Positions 29,560 to 40,924 are shown, counted from the stretch's first letter. The stretch: DNA of 64,000 nt from Pseudocercospora fijiensis CIRAD86 (GCF_000340215.1 NW_006921532.1:7543910-7607909); one strand, 5' to 3'. Notes: generated by a model from the letters alone, not told the origin. A program made the numbers and translations.

Positions 29560-30560
29560 ATTAAGATATATTAGTAGTATTATATAGTTAGATTTTAAGC
29601 GAGTCGAATTAGCTAGTAAGCTAGCTTTCCTCTAGCTTAACCTCCGCTTTAAAGCCGTATACGCTATATCCGCTATACTTAAACAATCTAGTTATATCTA
29701 TCTTTCTAAAGTAATTAAGAGCCTATATAAGGAAGTCTTAGAAGGTCTCGAAGTTAGCTATAAGATCTCTATTCTTCTTAAGCTATTTCTTAAGTAGTAC
29801 GAAGGTCTATTTAATAGGATTTAAGTTAGGAGAGTATAGCGGTAGGTACTTAAGGGTATATCTAGCGGATAAGATTATCGACTTAACCTTTTCGCTATAG
29901 TAGATTAAAGGGTTATATATTATAGTAATTATATTCTTACTAAGAAGCGGTAGCCGTTTGTTCTTAAGCTAGTTGTCGAATATAATATAATTAATAGCGC
30001 CTTAGATATAGAGCGTATAGGACAGATATCTATAGATTATAAGTACTAGAAGTACTAATATTCGCTCTTACCGTTACATATACTAGAAATAGTAGTTATC
30101 TATACCCTTTAAGGACTATCTAAACTTACGATATCTACTCTTCTTATTAGAGATAGTCTCGTCGATAAATACTAACTTATCTACTAGCTATTTCTAGCTC
30201 TTTATATACTAGGCGGCTCTCGCTAGCGTACTTCGTTCCTTTATAATCTTATAAGCTACTTTACGAGTCTAATTAAGTCGATATAGATAGCGCTATACCG
30301 TAGACGGATCTAACTTAACCTTAAAGCGATCGTATAGCGCAGTATATATTTCCTTAAAATATACCTCTAGCCTCGTCGATAAGTACTTAAGTAGATAGAT
30401 TTCTATCTCCTTTATAATCTTCCTCTTATAACTCGACTTAAACCGCTTAGATAGTAAGAATACCTTACTAAAGAGATTATAGTAGTACTTCTATCGATAT
30501 ATAGTTAACTAGCTTATATCTATTATCTTTAAATTAAATTAATATAATATTAATTACCTT
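29560..30560 (-). pseudogene. Tc1/mariner-like DDE transposase, degraded
   Basis: The minus-strand reading through stops gives FIDET (first catalytic Asp region) near 30,160, then a central block with YLSYTLY near 30,010 and IIFDN near 29,985. The family-defining YSPNLNPIK follows near 29,830, equivalent to YSPDLNPIE of the DDE_3 class. Basic residues and short helices upstream would be the helix-turn-helix DNA-binding part. The third catalytic Glu of the motif reads Lys, a G-to-A change. I could not identify terminal inverted repeats with certainty, so element ends are approximate. Confidence 0.78.
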
Positions 30561-30599
30561 ATAACCGTATTTAATATATATTTTAGCGAGTAGAGCGGT

Positions 30600-31165
30600 A
30601 TAGTTAGGTAGGGATATAGAAAGAGTATAAATAGCGTAGAAAAGCTGGAATAATAATAATAATAATAATACCTTAGACTATATATTAAAGGGCTTTACTA
30701 GTAATATAGACACTATTTTAAGCGTAGTATTGCAATAGGTCGAGAGCAAGACGAAATGCCTAATTTACTAGTAGAAAGTCGGTAGGGTTCCTCTAGTTCT
30801 TAGCATTCTTAACTTCTAGAAAAGCATCCCTTTGCAGGTCCGGTCGGTAAAGGTTAGCGCTAAACTAAGGGTTGCCGTCTCGGAGGGTTCGATTAGCCTA
30901 ACAAACCTAGTAGGGAGTCGAACCGCTACCGATTAATAATTAGTGCCGCTCGCTAACCGACCTCGCTAGTAGTAACTATAATAGTTAGGCGGCTTCCTAT
31001 TTAAGAGGCCGCCCGGATAGCCGACAAGGGCTCTTCTAAGGGTAGTTTAAACGTTACTTATTCTATAGAATAGCTAGCAATAGCTAGCAATAGCTAGTAA
31101 TAGCTATAACACCTATATAAATAGCTATATTAAGGGCATTAGTAGCTACTAGTAGCTATTGCTAA
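30600..31165. other. Spacer with tRNA-like fragments and short repeats
   Basis: There is a short TAA trinucleotide run at 30,650-30,670 and an AGCTAGCAAT-type direct repeat near 31,068-31,105. Between about 30,900 and 30,970 the minus strand carries an A-box-like TTAGCGAGCGG and a B-box GGTTCGACTCC with an intervening anticodon-arm-like stretch, resembling a decayed tRNA or tRNA-derived SINE. Confidence 0.35.
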
Positions 31166-32785
31166 CTAAGTAAAGGAATACAGAGATGCTACGACCGTAG
31201 AGCCTAAATCCTCGCCTGTTTTGCCGCCGAAGGACGACTTACTACTACTAGCGAGGGTTAAGACGATAAGGTCGCTTTCTAGTACTATAACACTACTAAA
31301 GAAGAAGATTAAGAGGTCCAAATCGACGCTAGGCCTAGCCTCTAGCCCTCCGAGTATTATAGAGGTAGAGAGACTATAAGACACAGTCTATTTCTAAGAG
31401 TTTATATAGCTGCGGTTGCGAGTAATATATCTCGAGACTTATATAGACGCAATCTACGCCTTCTTAAAGAACTTTAGCTACAATAGACATAGAGATATGC
31501 CGAAGATAAGAGACCTCTACGAGAAGTAGATATTAGCTAGGTAGTAGCGGTAGTAGAGAGTCCGTAGCACATCGTCGTCGCTCTAAATAGGCTATAAGAT
31601 TAATATAGTTATACTAGCTGTATTTACAATCTTTATATAGGGTCTAGCTCGGTCTATAGTCCTTATAATATCTCTTGCTATAGTAGAAGGTCTACGACTT
31701 AATCCTTATTGCAGTATTAGTAAAGTTACAAAGGTCGTAGCGCTATTGTCGTAGCAGTCGACCTTCTATAAAGTGCTTATAGTCCTTACTAAGGCGGAAG
31801 CTGTCTATTTGCGCTCTAATAACGTCGCCTCGTTTCTACTAGAACCGGCGAGAAGGGTGTACGTAGTACTAGTTATAGGCGAAGCTACCTACTATAAACC
31901 GGCCTCGGTCGCGAGGCAAGGCGCTACTTATTATGTATTCTTCTTCTATCTCTTTACTACCTTGTATAACTAGACTCTAGCCGAGTCTAATACGGAAGGC
32001 GCGCTGTTAAACAAGGTGTTCGTCTGTAGTAGTTATAAAGTCTCGGTATAGAATATAGGCGTTAATTACTGCGGCATCTAGTAAGAAATAGAATAGTAGA
32101 TGCTACGGCTTTAAAGAATAGTGTTAGGTAGCGTAATAACTTCTTAGTTAGTCGTAGATATCGACTCTATCTATCTTATTATTATATAGAGCCGCCTATA
32201 CTAGTATATAGCAAAGTTGTTTAGGGATTACCTAGTAAGGGCGTACGTGCTTAGTAATAAAGTCGTTAGTAGCCTTCGGCTAGCGTCTTTTCCTCTATAG
32301 TCGCTAATATAGTTAATAGCCGGTTATAAGCACCTAAATAAGGTTTCGATCTTGCTATAGAACGGCGGCGACGTCGTAATAGTATCTAACTATTAGTATA
32401 TCGAATAGAAAGCGTATTAACTTACGGTTAAGTGCTATCGCTTCCTAGACGGTTTTCGGAGGTAGGTGCTCGCCCTATTTTAGCGGTACTGCCTAATCCT
32501 TATAGTACTATACCTTATAGAATACAGCGCCCTACTATAGCTAAGATTTGGAGTTAGTACGCACTATACCTGTCGCCGCGATTCTATAGTGTCGTAGGAC
32601 TCGAAATAGTAGTATATTGTTAAACAAATTGTCTATATAATAATAGAAGAAGTAAGCCGAATATAGGAGCTATAGTAAGAGCCGAAGAACCGCCTAGCTA
32701 AGCGAGCTTAATAAGCTAATAAGATTAATAGCTATTAGACCCTAAGATTAGAAGAGCATATAAGAGAGCGCTAGGCTTAGCAGTT
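31166..32785. other. Unassigned degraded sequence
   Basis: No recognisable domain on either strand. Open segments are at most about 70 codons, and their codon pattern matches RIP-mutated DNA. It may be an N-terminal or non-coding part of a DNA transposon, as it lies between two such elements. Confidence 0.4.
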
Positions 32786-32789
32786 ACTT

Positions 32790-34120
32790 ACTGTCTTCCT
32801 TTTTATTATCGTTAACTATAGTACTAATAATACCTTTCTACTAAGTCCGACGTCGCTTACTAGGTAGACCGCCGTTACTATTTTTGCTAGTATCTATACT
32901 ACTATTTCTACCCTTATTATAAGCCCGAGTTTCCGCTACCTTCCTCGCCCTCGACGCCGACTTCTACTCCGCCTTAGTTAGTTAAATTAGCACCTTAATT
33001 AGCTCTTGCTACTATTTAATACCCTTAACAACCTCAAACCCCTATTGCTTCCGTAGCGAAGAGAATAAGAAGTTATATAGATATCCGCGATCGTAGAGGG
33101 CGAGAATATAGAAGCCGATAGGCACTAGTTTGCCCTTTATTATTATCGTATAGAACGAGCGCCTATAGAAGCGCACTATTACCTTATCTATACTAACTCT
33201 AGTCGTAGGAACGATATACTTCTTAAAGGCCTTCCTTAGTATTCTAGCTAGGTTTTTAACCTATTTCTAAGGCGGAAACTCGCTATTCTTCTTAATAGGT
33301 TTACTAAACTAAAGCGCGGCTTTAATCTATCGAAATCGGCCCTTACCTATATATTTAGCGATATTATAAGAAGGCTAATACCCGTCGGTCCGCTAATAAT
33401 CTATTTTATCGTCTATTTGTATAGCTAATATATATATTATTAGACCGACGAAAACTCGCATCTCTCTAGCAGACTAGTAGTAACTCGCTTCTATTTCCGA
33501 CCGGAAATCTATACCTCCTCGCGACTGTTTACGACCTTCTTAAACTCCGGTTTCTAGTCCGCGTACTAATTAGTATATAATACTATTATTTAGAAAGCAA
33601 TAGCCGGCTATATAAGGCTAAACTACTTTAGTAGCAACCGCTAGCCTCCTTCGTCTCGAGTTAATAGTTTAGAAGGGTTATAATCTAACTAAAGGTCGTC
33701 GCTTTCTATATCCTCGAATATCTCCTTAATTAGTAACCGTACCTACCTCGCGTATTTAATACCTTCTAGTAGACTATAAGAGCTAGGCCTTAGAGACTTA
33801 GGTTAGACAATATCTAGCTTAGAAGCGGCTATATAATAGGTGCGCCTCTATCTCCTAAGATTAGTCGCTATAATCGGAGGTTTATACGGCTCGATTACTA
33901 TAGGTTCTAGCGCTTAAATTAGACTCTCGAAGGACGACTTTGCTATAGTCTTACGTACTACCTAAGACGATAAGAACTCGGCTTCTATAATAGCATTCTC
34001 GCCTTCTAGAAAGATAGTATTAGGATTAATATCGTAGGAGTTAAATAGGTCCTTAGGAGCGGCTATTAGGCTATTATAACCGTATATAGCGTTATTAAGA
34101 AGGTCCGCAATATCTATAGC
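32790..34120 (-). pseudogene. PiggyBac-like transposase (DDE_Tnp_1_7), degraded
   Basis: The minus-strand reading through stops shows the family's typical progression. A region with YADQKPEFKK near 33,545 is followed by MRVFVGLIIYILAIQ near 33,440 and IAKYIGKGRFR near 33,345. Then come KKYIVPTTRVSIDKVIVRFY near 33,180 and KLVPIGFYILALYDRGYLY near 33,100. The last two resemble the VPxxxxSxDExMxxFxGR and KPxxxGxKxxxLxDxGY blocks of PiggyBac-type transposases. The DEMM-type catalytic position reads DKV here, consistent with RIP damage. TTAA-flanked ends were not identified. Confidence 0.75.
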
Positions 34121-34455
34121 AATTAATAATACCTTAACGGCTTAGATAAGGGTCTATACCGATAAACATAGTCTATTCTAGCTATTCTAACTAATAGGGC
34201 TATAGAAACCGAGATCGGACGACCCTAGATTCTAATAGCTAAGACACGGGCGGGGGATCGAACTCTACACTAAACTTAGGTGGGCGGCGCGATCATATTT
34301 CCTGCCACCCGGCGCTAAGGCTCTAGCTGCGTCCGACAACGAGTTTTCAAAGGGATAGTATGCGTAGCACGCGGGGTGACGCAAAGGCTTTATTCCTGAA
34401 AACACGCGCACATGATCTTCGAAACCTTCCCGCACCTTGCACTAAACATGTATGA

Positions 34456-35058
34456 GTCAACCGCCATCAGCTACCACGAGGAGTCGACTACCAGCAAAAA
34501 CTTATCGAGCGGCTCGATCTTCCGGACGTGCTATGGGCTGTTGCACGTATTCTGCACAGGCACGGCGCCCACGTTAATTTTGGCATCAGCCTCCTCCACC
34601 GACATCAAGACTTGGCTCCGGACTGTGTGATGGTTCATTCTGGCAACACGCCAGGTAAGGATGTTTGTAGAATGGAAAGACGTGGGAAACGTCAAATCTT
34701 TGCACACGCCTACCAATACCTCTCCGAATGCGCCGAATTCGTGCCGTACGAGTATTCGTCGACCCCGACACCAACGCCCGAAAAGCCTCTCCTAGCTGAG
34801 GTTGCTACGTTTCTACAGCGTCATGACGTTAGCCACCTACTTGGCATATTTCACGTCAAGTCGCCTGGCCAGCCATGGAGGGAAGAGATGCTATGTGGCG
34901 GAGAAAAGGGCACTATCGCTACGCAATTGCCTGTCGGGCAGAGTCTCTCGCCTGGCGACATTGTCACGGAGTGGATCATACGCGAAGGCGCTCTTGGTGT
35001 TGAGCTACAGGCTTTCAAAGGCTGTACGGACACTGAGGCTGGCCATAAGAGGACCTGA
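34456..35058 (+). pseudogene. Conserved fungal protein of unknown function, 5'-truncated
   Basis: A reading frame free of RIP-type bias is open from 34,456 to a TGA at 35,058 but lacks a suitable ATG. It would encode about 200 residues, including VLWAVARILHRHG and FGISLLHRHQDL. The GISLLHRH phrase and the later FVPYEYS resemble, from memory, a family of uncharacterised Pezizomycotina proteins, and I know no biochemical function for it. The upstream side runs into transposon sequence at about 34,240, so the N-terminus is missing, or an upstream exon is unseen (a possible AG acceptor lies at 34,470). The G+C content and intact CpA show that this island is not repeat-derived. Confidence 0.5.
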
Positions 35059-35469
35059 AACACATTGAGCAGTGTGATGTATCTTTGAACACACCAACAA
35101 AGAGAGGCACCTTGCTTTCGATCCGCTGTGTATCTAGATACGCTCCGTTGGCGCATCATCGGAGGGGGACTTCAATCTCCATTGCCGGCAGCAAAGGCAT
35201 CTTCGCAGTGCGTGTATACCTCTCTGGTATGGCACTCCATATTTGGGAAGCGATTATTTACTATTTGTCTGTCGCTCCATGTCCAGCGCAACCATATACC
35301 TTCAAGTTTTTTGCTCTATTTTCTCAATGCCGCGTAGCAAAATCATGAGAGGTAGAGTATTCGACTGAATTTAGCGAGCAGCGTCAAGATATACTTCTGA
35401 TGACTGCCGCAGTGGATCAGAACAATACGTCTATGTCGCTACGACCACAAAGATTGCGTTACACGATTG

Positions 35470-36245
35470 TTACAACCACCTCCTGGATTGGAAATCAAAC
35501 CTCCTCCACGCCAGCCTGCCATCTTGCCCGACACTTAGCACGTCATACACGCTACTCATTCGCGCAAGATCTGGCGCAATAGCCAACATCTGCACCAGCC
35601 TTGGATCTCTAGCTGAGATGGTCAAGAAGTTCATTTGCCTAGGTTGTCCTTGTCTCTGAGAGGCGTGCGGGTCCGGTAGAGGCTCTGGAAACCTGATACT
35701 GTCCACCTGCCTAGTCTCCACATAGAACGAGGTTGTACCCAGTCCATCAATTTGGATGCCAACGCGGACTCGATCGCCGCGATTTGCGCCTGTTTGCGCT
35801 GGGTAGTAGGTGTGCTGATCGCGCAGACCGATAGCAGCAAAACGTCGGGTCGCAATTGCCCTCAGATCATCTGTGACGCTTTCGGCGTTTGCAAGGTAGA
35901 ACCCCTAGACTGTGGCCTCTAGTTCGTGTATAGACTTTCTACTCGACGAAGTAGGTCCATGAAGTGCTGCTCGGAGTCAGAAAGGCCCCGACTCGCTGTT
36001 TCGCTATTGCGAGACTGTGATGGCGGAAGTGGTGCAATACGGGCCATGATCGCAGCCGTGCGGCCAAGAATCACAACGCCTGAGCATCCGCCGAGACGTC
36101 GAGTTGCAATGGCGCCGGCCTGGTTTTCGGGCAGCACTACAATCTCGACTTGGTCTATGAGTACCTCGACATAGTTATGTTGGCCGGAATTGGCGCGAGT
36201 AAAGATGTTGTTGTACGTTGCCGAATTTATTCTTATTCGATACAA
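35470..36245 (-). pseudogene. Second conserved fungal hypothetical gene, frame-broken
   Basis: The minus strand carries two consecutive frames. The first (36,245-35,919) encodes VEVLIDQVEIVVLPENQAG, then a Gly/Cys segment RRLGGCSGVVILG and MARIAPLPP, and ends at a TAG. A second frame, from about 35,910 to a TAA at 35,470, continues as GFYLANAESVTDDLRAIATR and ends in RFDFQSRRWL. A frame change plus one stop near 35,905-35,925 separates them, and no intron of normal length fits. The first part resembles small fungal proteins found near secondary-metabolite or orphan loci, but I cannot name a function. The RIP-rich zone begins directly upstream of the first frame. Confidence 0.45.
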
Positions 36246-36361
36246 GTGTTGCCCGTAAGCTAAAGAGAGTATTTAAAGAAAGTAATGCGGTATAGACTTT
36301 AGTAAAAGACAATAATATGCCCGAGCTATAGGACTATATAGGCATTACCGCGCCTACTACG

Positions 36362-36730
36362 TAGTATAGTCTACAATCAATCTAATTAATCTAGACCCCC
36401 GTAAATTAAATTAGATTACTAGGACCCCTAGATTAGATTAAATTAGATTTCTTTAATAGGGGCTAGATTAGATTAGATTAGATTGCTAAATTAGTAAGAA
36501 TAAGCTAAATTAAATTAGATTAAATTGCTAAGCCTACCTAATTTAGCCTTTTAGCCCCTAGATTAAATTAGATTGCTTTAAAAAGGGCTAGATTAAATTG
36601 AATTGCTTTAGAAAAGAGCCGGGTTAAATTGAATTAGATTGCTTAGTTAGTAGGAATAAGCTAGATTAGATTAGATTAAATTGCTAAGCTAATCTAGATT
36701 GCAATCCCAGATTAATTATAGACTATACTA
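36362..36730. mobile_element. hAT-like MITE, 369 bp
   Basis: Terminal inverted repeats of 22 bp start TAGTATAGTCTA and differ at only two positions, both G/A transitions. A perfect 8-bp target duplication CTACTACG flanks the element (36,354-36,361 and 36,731-36,738). An 8-bp duplication and a C/TAG-type terminus point to the hAT superfamily. The interior is built from degenerate GATTAGATTAAATT subrepeats and has no coding capacity. Confidence 0.85.
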
Positions 36731-36744
36731 CTACTACGTATTTA

Positions 36745-37608
36745 TTTGCTTCTAAAAGGGGATATTCTCTTAATCGATAGATAGATTAATCTAAAGTACT
36801 ATTCTAGTACGCGCTACCTCTACCGTCCGCCGCTCGTTTTTATATAACTTCTAGGATCTCGCTTCTACGACTTCTAAGGTCGTTCGCCTACCGCTATAGT
36901 CCGATAATAAATTTCCTCGTTTACCTAAATTAAAATAGCCGTATTATACTAATCTGCCTTTCTGCTACCTCCCGAGGAGTCTTAGGAATTCCCTAGCGTA
37001 ACTGTTCCTAACGAGATAGTAGCTATAATATTGCTAGCCTAACTACCTTTATCGTAGGTAGAGCTCGACAAATAATAACTTCGTATACTACCCTAACCTC
37101 TATATCTAGAACTTAACTAAGCTATCGACGATAGAGATATAGCCTATATCTAAGACGAGCTTACTAACTATTAACGCCGCTTCCGTCCTAACGTATATTT
37201 AAATACCGCTATTATACGCGCTATCGTATATAGATAAACTAATATCGTCGCTATTCTAATAGAAAATAATGTTTCGGTTAATACTAAGGACCTAGAAGCG
37301 GCTACTCGATATAGCTATATCTCGGTTCTCGCGTACCTAATAAAGCATTTTATATAAGACTATAAGGAACGTAAAGGCGACGGTCGAGTAGTATCTTATA
37401 TATATCTATAGAATTGTTTAAAAGAGAGGAATCTACGTTAGGCCCTATCTATTTACAATAGGTTATAGCGTAAACCGAGAGATTATAATAACCTTATAAG
37501 CGGCTTAGATTATAGCGACTTATAATCGGTTATCTATAAGATAGTACTAGATATTAAGACCTATATAATAAGCCTCTAGCTCGGCAGCTATACTCTACCT
37601 TTCTATAG
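36745..37608 (+). pseudogene. Degraded sequence with an ankyrin-like segment
   Basis: The plus-strand reading near 37,210-37,350 gives NIVAILIENNVSVNTKDLEA then YISVLAYLIKHF, which resembles an ankyrin repeat. Further stop-interrupted coding-like sequence follows up to the LINE insertion. It may be a RIP-mutated duplicated ankyrin gene or part of the element continuing at 43,227. Low confidence. Confidence 0.35.
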
Positions 37609-40223
37609 TAGTAAGCTATATAGATAGATATTTCATTTGCCTGTTGTAGTGCCTTTCGGCCTATGCAGGTCTGTTTCTATATATTGTTTTAGGTAGGAAA
37701 CCAACTCAGTTGGTAAAAACCTCCCTCCTATCCTATTTATAAGTGTTGATCTTCCTCGTTTTATTGTTTTCCTTCCTCTAGGGTATACTAGTGTTATAGT
37801 TGTTACCCTCTAACTACCTTGCCTACTACCCTGCCCTTCTTTCCCCCTCTTCTTCCCTCCTTCTTATCTACTCCTTAGTTTCCCTTACTAGTACGAATTG
37901 TTGTACAAATCCCTATTTAATAATCTACTTCACTATCCTCTTTAGGTCTTCTTTACTCTAGATTAGCTTATCGTATTCCCTTTCTATTGCTTTTAGTCTC
38001 TAATTACTTCTGCCTTCTAACTATTAAGGGTAGACTAGCAGTATATGCTTAGGGTTCTAAGATTAGTAGCTATATTAGCAAGCCCTGCTTTCAATTCCTA
38101 GAACGTTTCTTCTAAATAGATAAGATCTAAGCCTAATATATTCAGATCTGATTTAGATAGCTAGGCTTGCCTCGGCCCTATTTAGGTCCTTATAGAGCTA
38201 GTAGTTGTATTAACCAAATTTAATTAGTGCCTTTAGGGTTCCTAGTCTGACTTGTGTTTTATTCTATTCCTACTCCTATAGGTATCTAGCAATTGATTCT
38301 GCTAGGCTTTGTTTCTCTCTCTTTAGCCTATCTTCCTTTAGCCTCGTATTTAGTCCCTAAAGCTCTTTCTCTAGCATTTCTCCTGTTAAGACTCTATATT
38401 GCTCTAGGTCTTTAACTTTCTAGAGAGTTATTTGTAGTCTGTCTCGCCTCCGAGTCCTAATATACTAGGCTTTTATCTTGTCTAGTGCCTTTTAGATAGT
38501 CTGTTAGGCTAGGTATTCTATTGTCTTTGCTGCATATTAGTGTCTTAGTCCCTTAAAGTATTGTTTAACTAGTAGGATCCCTAATTCCATTTCCACTACC
38601 CTTATTAGTATAGTTTTGTATACTCCTAGGATTTTCTTTAGGCTTTAGGTTTAGGACCTACTAACTAGTTGCTCAATCCTCTTTAGTGTTTTCTCTTAGG
38701 CTATCTATATCTATACTCTATATAGCATTGCTAGTTTAACAATTGCTTTATATATAACTTTGGCTTTCTCGAATGTAGCCCCCTATATAGAGGCTATAAG
38801 CCTATTGATAGATTGTATGTTAGTATCTGCCCTCTGCTTTGCCTTCTTTACTTATAGTCCCTAATTTAGTTTTAGATCCAGCTAGATCCCTAGTACCCTA
38901 AGCTCTGCTAATAGTTAGGTTTTAAAGCCTTAGATAGTGATTGATTGCTTTATATTATAGGTTGATTTAGCCTTACTAAAGTAGATAAGTTGGTACTTTT
39001 CTAGGGCGAATTTTGCTCTATACTTCCTTGCCTATTTTTTATACTCCTAGTGCTTCTCTTCTAGGATCTTGCAGTTGGTTTCTATTGTCTTAGACTAGGC
39101 TAGGATGTTTATATTATCTACAAACCCTAATACTAATGTGTTTTTTAATTCTAGGAGTAGGAGTAGGTCTGCTATAAAGATAAGGAAGAGGATTAGGGAG
39201 AGTGTTGATCCTTAGGGGATTCCCTTTTTAGTTAGTATTAGGTCTAATTTGAATTTGCCTAGAATAAGCTGTATTGATCTTTCCTATAGGAAGGACTAGA
39301 TAAATTAGACTATCCAGTTTGGTATAGCTTTCTATTTAAGTATATATAGGAGCCTTTTATAGGAGATATTGTTAAAGGCTCCCGAGATATTAAGGGAGAG
39401 GAGGGTTGCTACCTAGTTTTAACTATAGTACTAGATATACTTAATCTATTCTATAATTAGTTCTATAGCTATTAGTATTGACCTCTTCTTTCTTCCTCCT
39501 ATCTAGCCTTTAGGAAGGATATTCCTTTCCTCGGCAAAGGTTATTAGCCTTTTAGCGACAATTTTTTCTAGTACCTTGCCTATTATATTAAGTAGGGCTA
39601 TTAGTCTATAGGCTTTGAGCTGTATATAGTCTTCCTTCTAGGGCTTCCTTAGTACAACTGTTAGGGACTTCCTAAATAGTCTTAGGTAGTGTCCTAGTGC
39701 TAGGCTTTATAAAAAGATATTAGCTAGTGCTAGGGCTAGCCCCTTCCTATATACTTTTAGAAGTTTGTTATAGATCTTGTCTTCTCCTAGTACCTTATTG
39801 CCTAGAATTTTCTTTAGGATCCTTTCAATAGTTTCGGGTTTAACCTAGGTGTCTCTTAGTATACCTAGTAGTAGAGTCTCTTATTCTTCCTCCTTTATGT
39901 CTAATAGGTCTGCTTATACTCTTCTATAGAAGAAGTGTTAGCCTAGGGCTCTTACTTTCCCTTCTATTATAGTCTACATTTGTCCTTATTAGTCTATAAT
40001 ATCCGGGAATTGTAGTAGCATGTCCTTATCCTATTTAGGTCTCTTTGCCTATTTAGCTATCCTCTATATCTCCTCTAGTTTCTTTGTAATCATTCCTATT
40101 ATAGATCTCTATTCTTGTATCTTGTCTTTCTTAATCTGGATCTTCTTTTCCTAGCAGGCTTTATTGTAGTTGTCCTATACTTCCTAGGTATAGGTTTGTA
40201 TCTACTACCTCCTAGCCTTCTTT

Positions 40224-40386
40224 TGTCAGAGTCCAGAGGTGCAGGCTGAGGCTTGGCGCCAAGACTCACGTGACTTCTAGCCTATAAGTGCGCCCGAGAT
40301 CTGTGCTTATTAAGCGCGGATACTTCCGATCTTTTGTCGCGGCGTAAGACGCTAGTAAACGGGCGCACTAGTGCAGCGGTCTGACA
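40224..40386. repeat. Left LTR of the TRIM
   Basis: 163 bp, identical by eye to 40,762-40,924. It ends with an A-box-like TAGTGCAGCGG. Confidence 0.92.
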
Positions 40387-40448
40387 CAGTATCCGCGCTT
40401 TACGGTCTGCAGGTTAAGGTCGCGCGTTCGATTCTCGGCGTGCGTTCT
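40360..40448 (+). other. tRNA-like segment spanning the TRIM LTR/interior junction
   Basis: An A-box-like TAGTGCAGCGG at the end of the left LTR is followed about 50 bp later by a B-box-like GCGTTCGATTCTC in the interior. The outer bases GGCGCAC and GTGCGTT can pair as an acceptor-like stem (with two G-T pairs), but the T-stem and anticodon stem are imperfect. It could be an internal Pol III promoter or a decayed tRNA origin of the element. I do not claim a functional tRNA. Confidence 0.4.
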
Positions 40449-40599
40449 TAGCCGACCAGGCTGATCCTTGGCAGACGCGGCTTCGGAGGTGCCTGATTGC
40501 CTCAGGCGCGCGACTCGGCTGCAGGCGCACCTGCCTTGGAGGGGTCAGCTTATAGGCTTGTTTGTTTGTCAGATTGCGACGCAATTCTGATTGGATGCT

Positions 40600-40721
40600 T
40601 GGCTGCACGTTCGGGTGCGGGGCATCAGATTTCATTGGCTCGGCTGCACGTTCGGGTGCGGGGCATCAGAAGATTTCATTGGCTGCTCGGCTGCACGTGC
40701 GGGTGCGGGGTATGCCAAGGC
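40600..40721. repeat. Tandem repeat inside the TRIM
   Basis: There are three copies of a unit of about 40-44 bp that starts GGCTGCACGTTCGGGTGCGG. The first two units are nearly identical and the third is diverged. Confidence 0.8.
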
Positions 40722-40761
40722 TGACTGGCTGCAGGGCCGCAGCCAAGAAGAGGGAAGCGCG

Positions 40762-40924
40762 TGTCAGAGTCCAGAGGTGCAGGCTGAGGCTTGGCGCCAA
40801 GACTCACGTGACTTCTAGCCTATAAGTGCGCCCGAGATCTGTGCTTATTAAGCGCGGATACTTCCGATCTTTTGTCGCGGCGTAAGACGCTAGTAAACGG
40901 GCGCACTAGTGCAGCGGTCTGACA
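40762..40924. repeat. Right LTR of the TRIM
   Basis: 163 bp, identical by eye to the left LTR. The target duplication TCTTT follows at 40,925-40,929. Confidence 0.92.

Larger units (their letters stand above)
40224..40924. mobile_element. TRIM-type miniature LTR element, 701 bp
   Basis: Two 163-bp terminal direct repeats (40,224-40,386 and 40,762-40,924) look identical base for base. Each starts TGTCAGA and ends TCTGACA (TG...CA). The element is inserted in LINE copy 2 with a 5-bp target duplication TCTTT (40,219-40,223 and 40,925-40,929). LINE copy 1 lacks it, which confirms the insertion site. The 375-bp interior has no convincing coding frame and ends in a purine-rich tract AAGAAGAGGGAAG. 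The element is GC-rich and free of RIP mutations, unlike its host LINE. An autonomous partner must supply its enzymes. Confidence 0.92.

Noticed and set aside
9710..34120. Many in-frame TAG codons suggested a reassigned stop codon.
   Set aside because: The stops are confined to repeat DNA, affect TAA as well, sit at Trp and Gln positions, and active-site residues are also mutated. The single-copy genes at 47.8-57.9 kb use TAG and TAA as normal stops. RIP explains it.
34240..34300. Possible tRNA 3' half (minus strand TTCGATCCCCC near 34,255).
   Set aside because: The T-stem does not pair, and no D-arm or anticodon arm could be matched upstream.
40414..40825. Several 70-90-codon frames inside the TRIM.
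   Set aside because: They overlap on both strands, run through the tandem repeat and into the LTR, and have repeat-derived composition.
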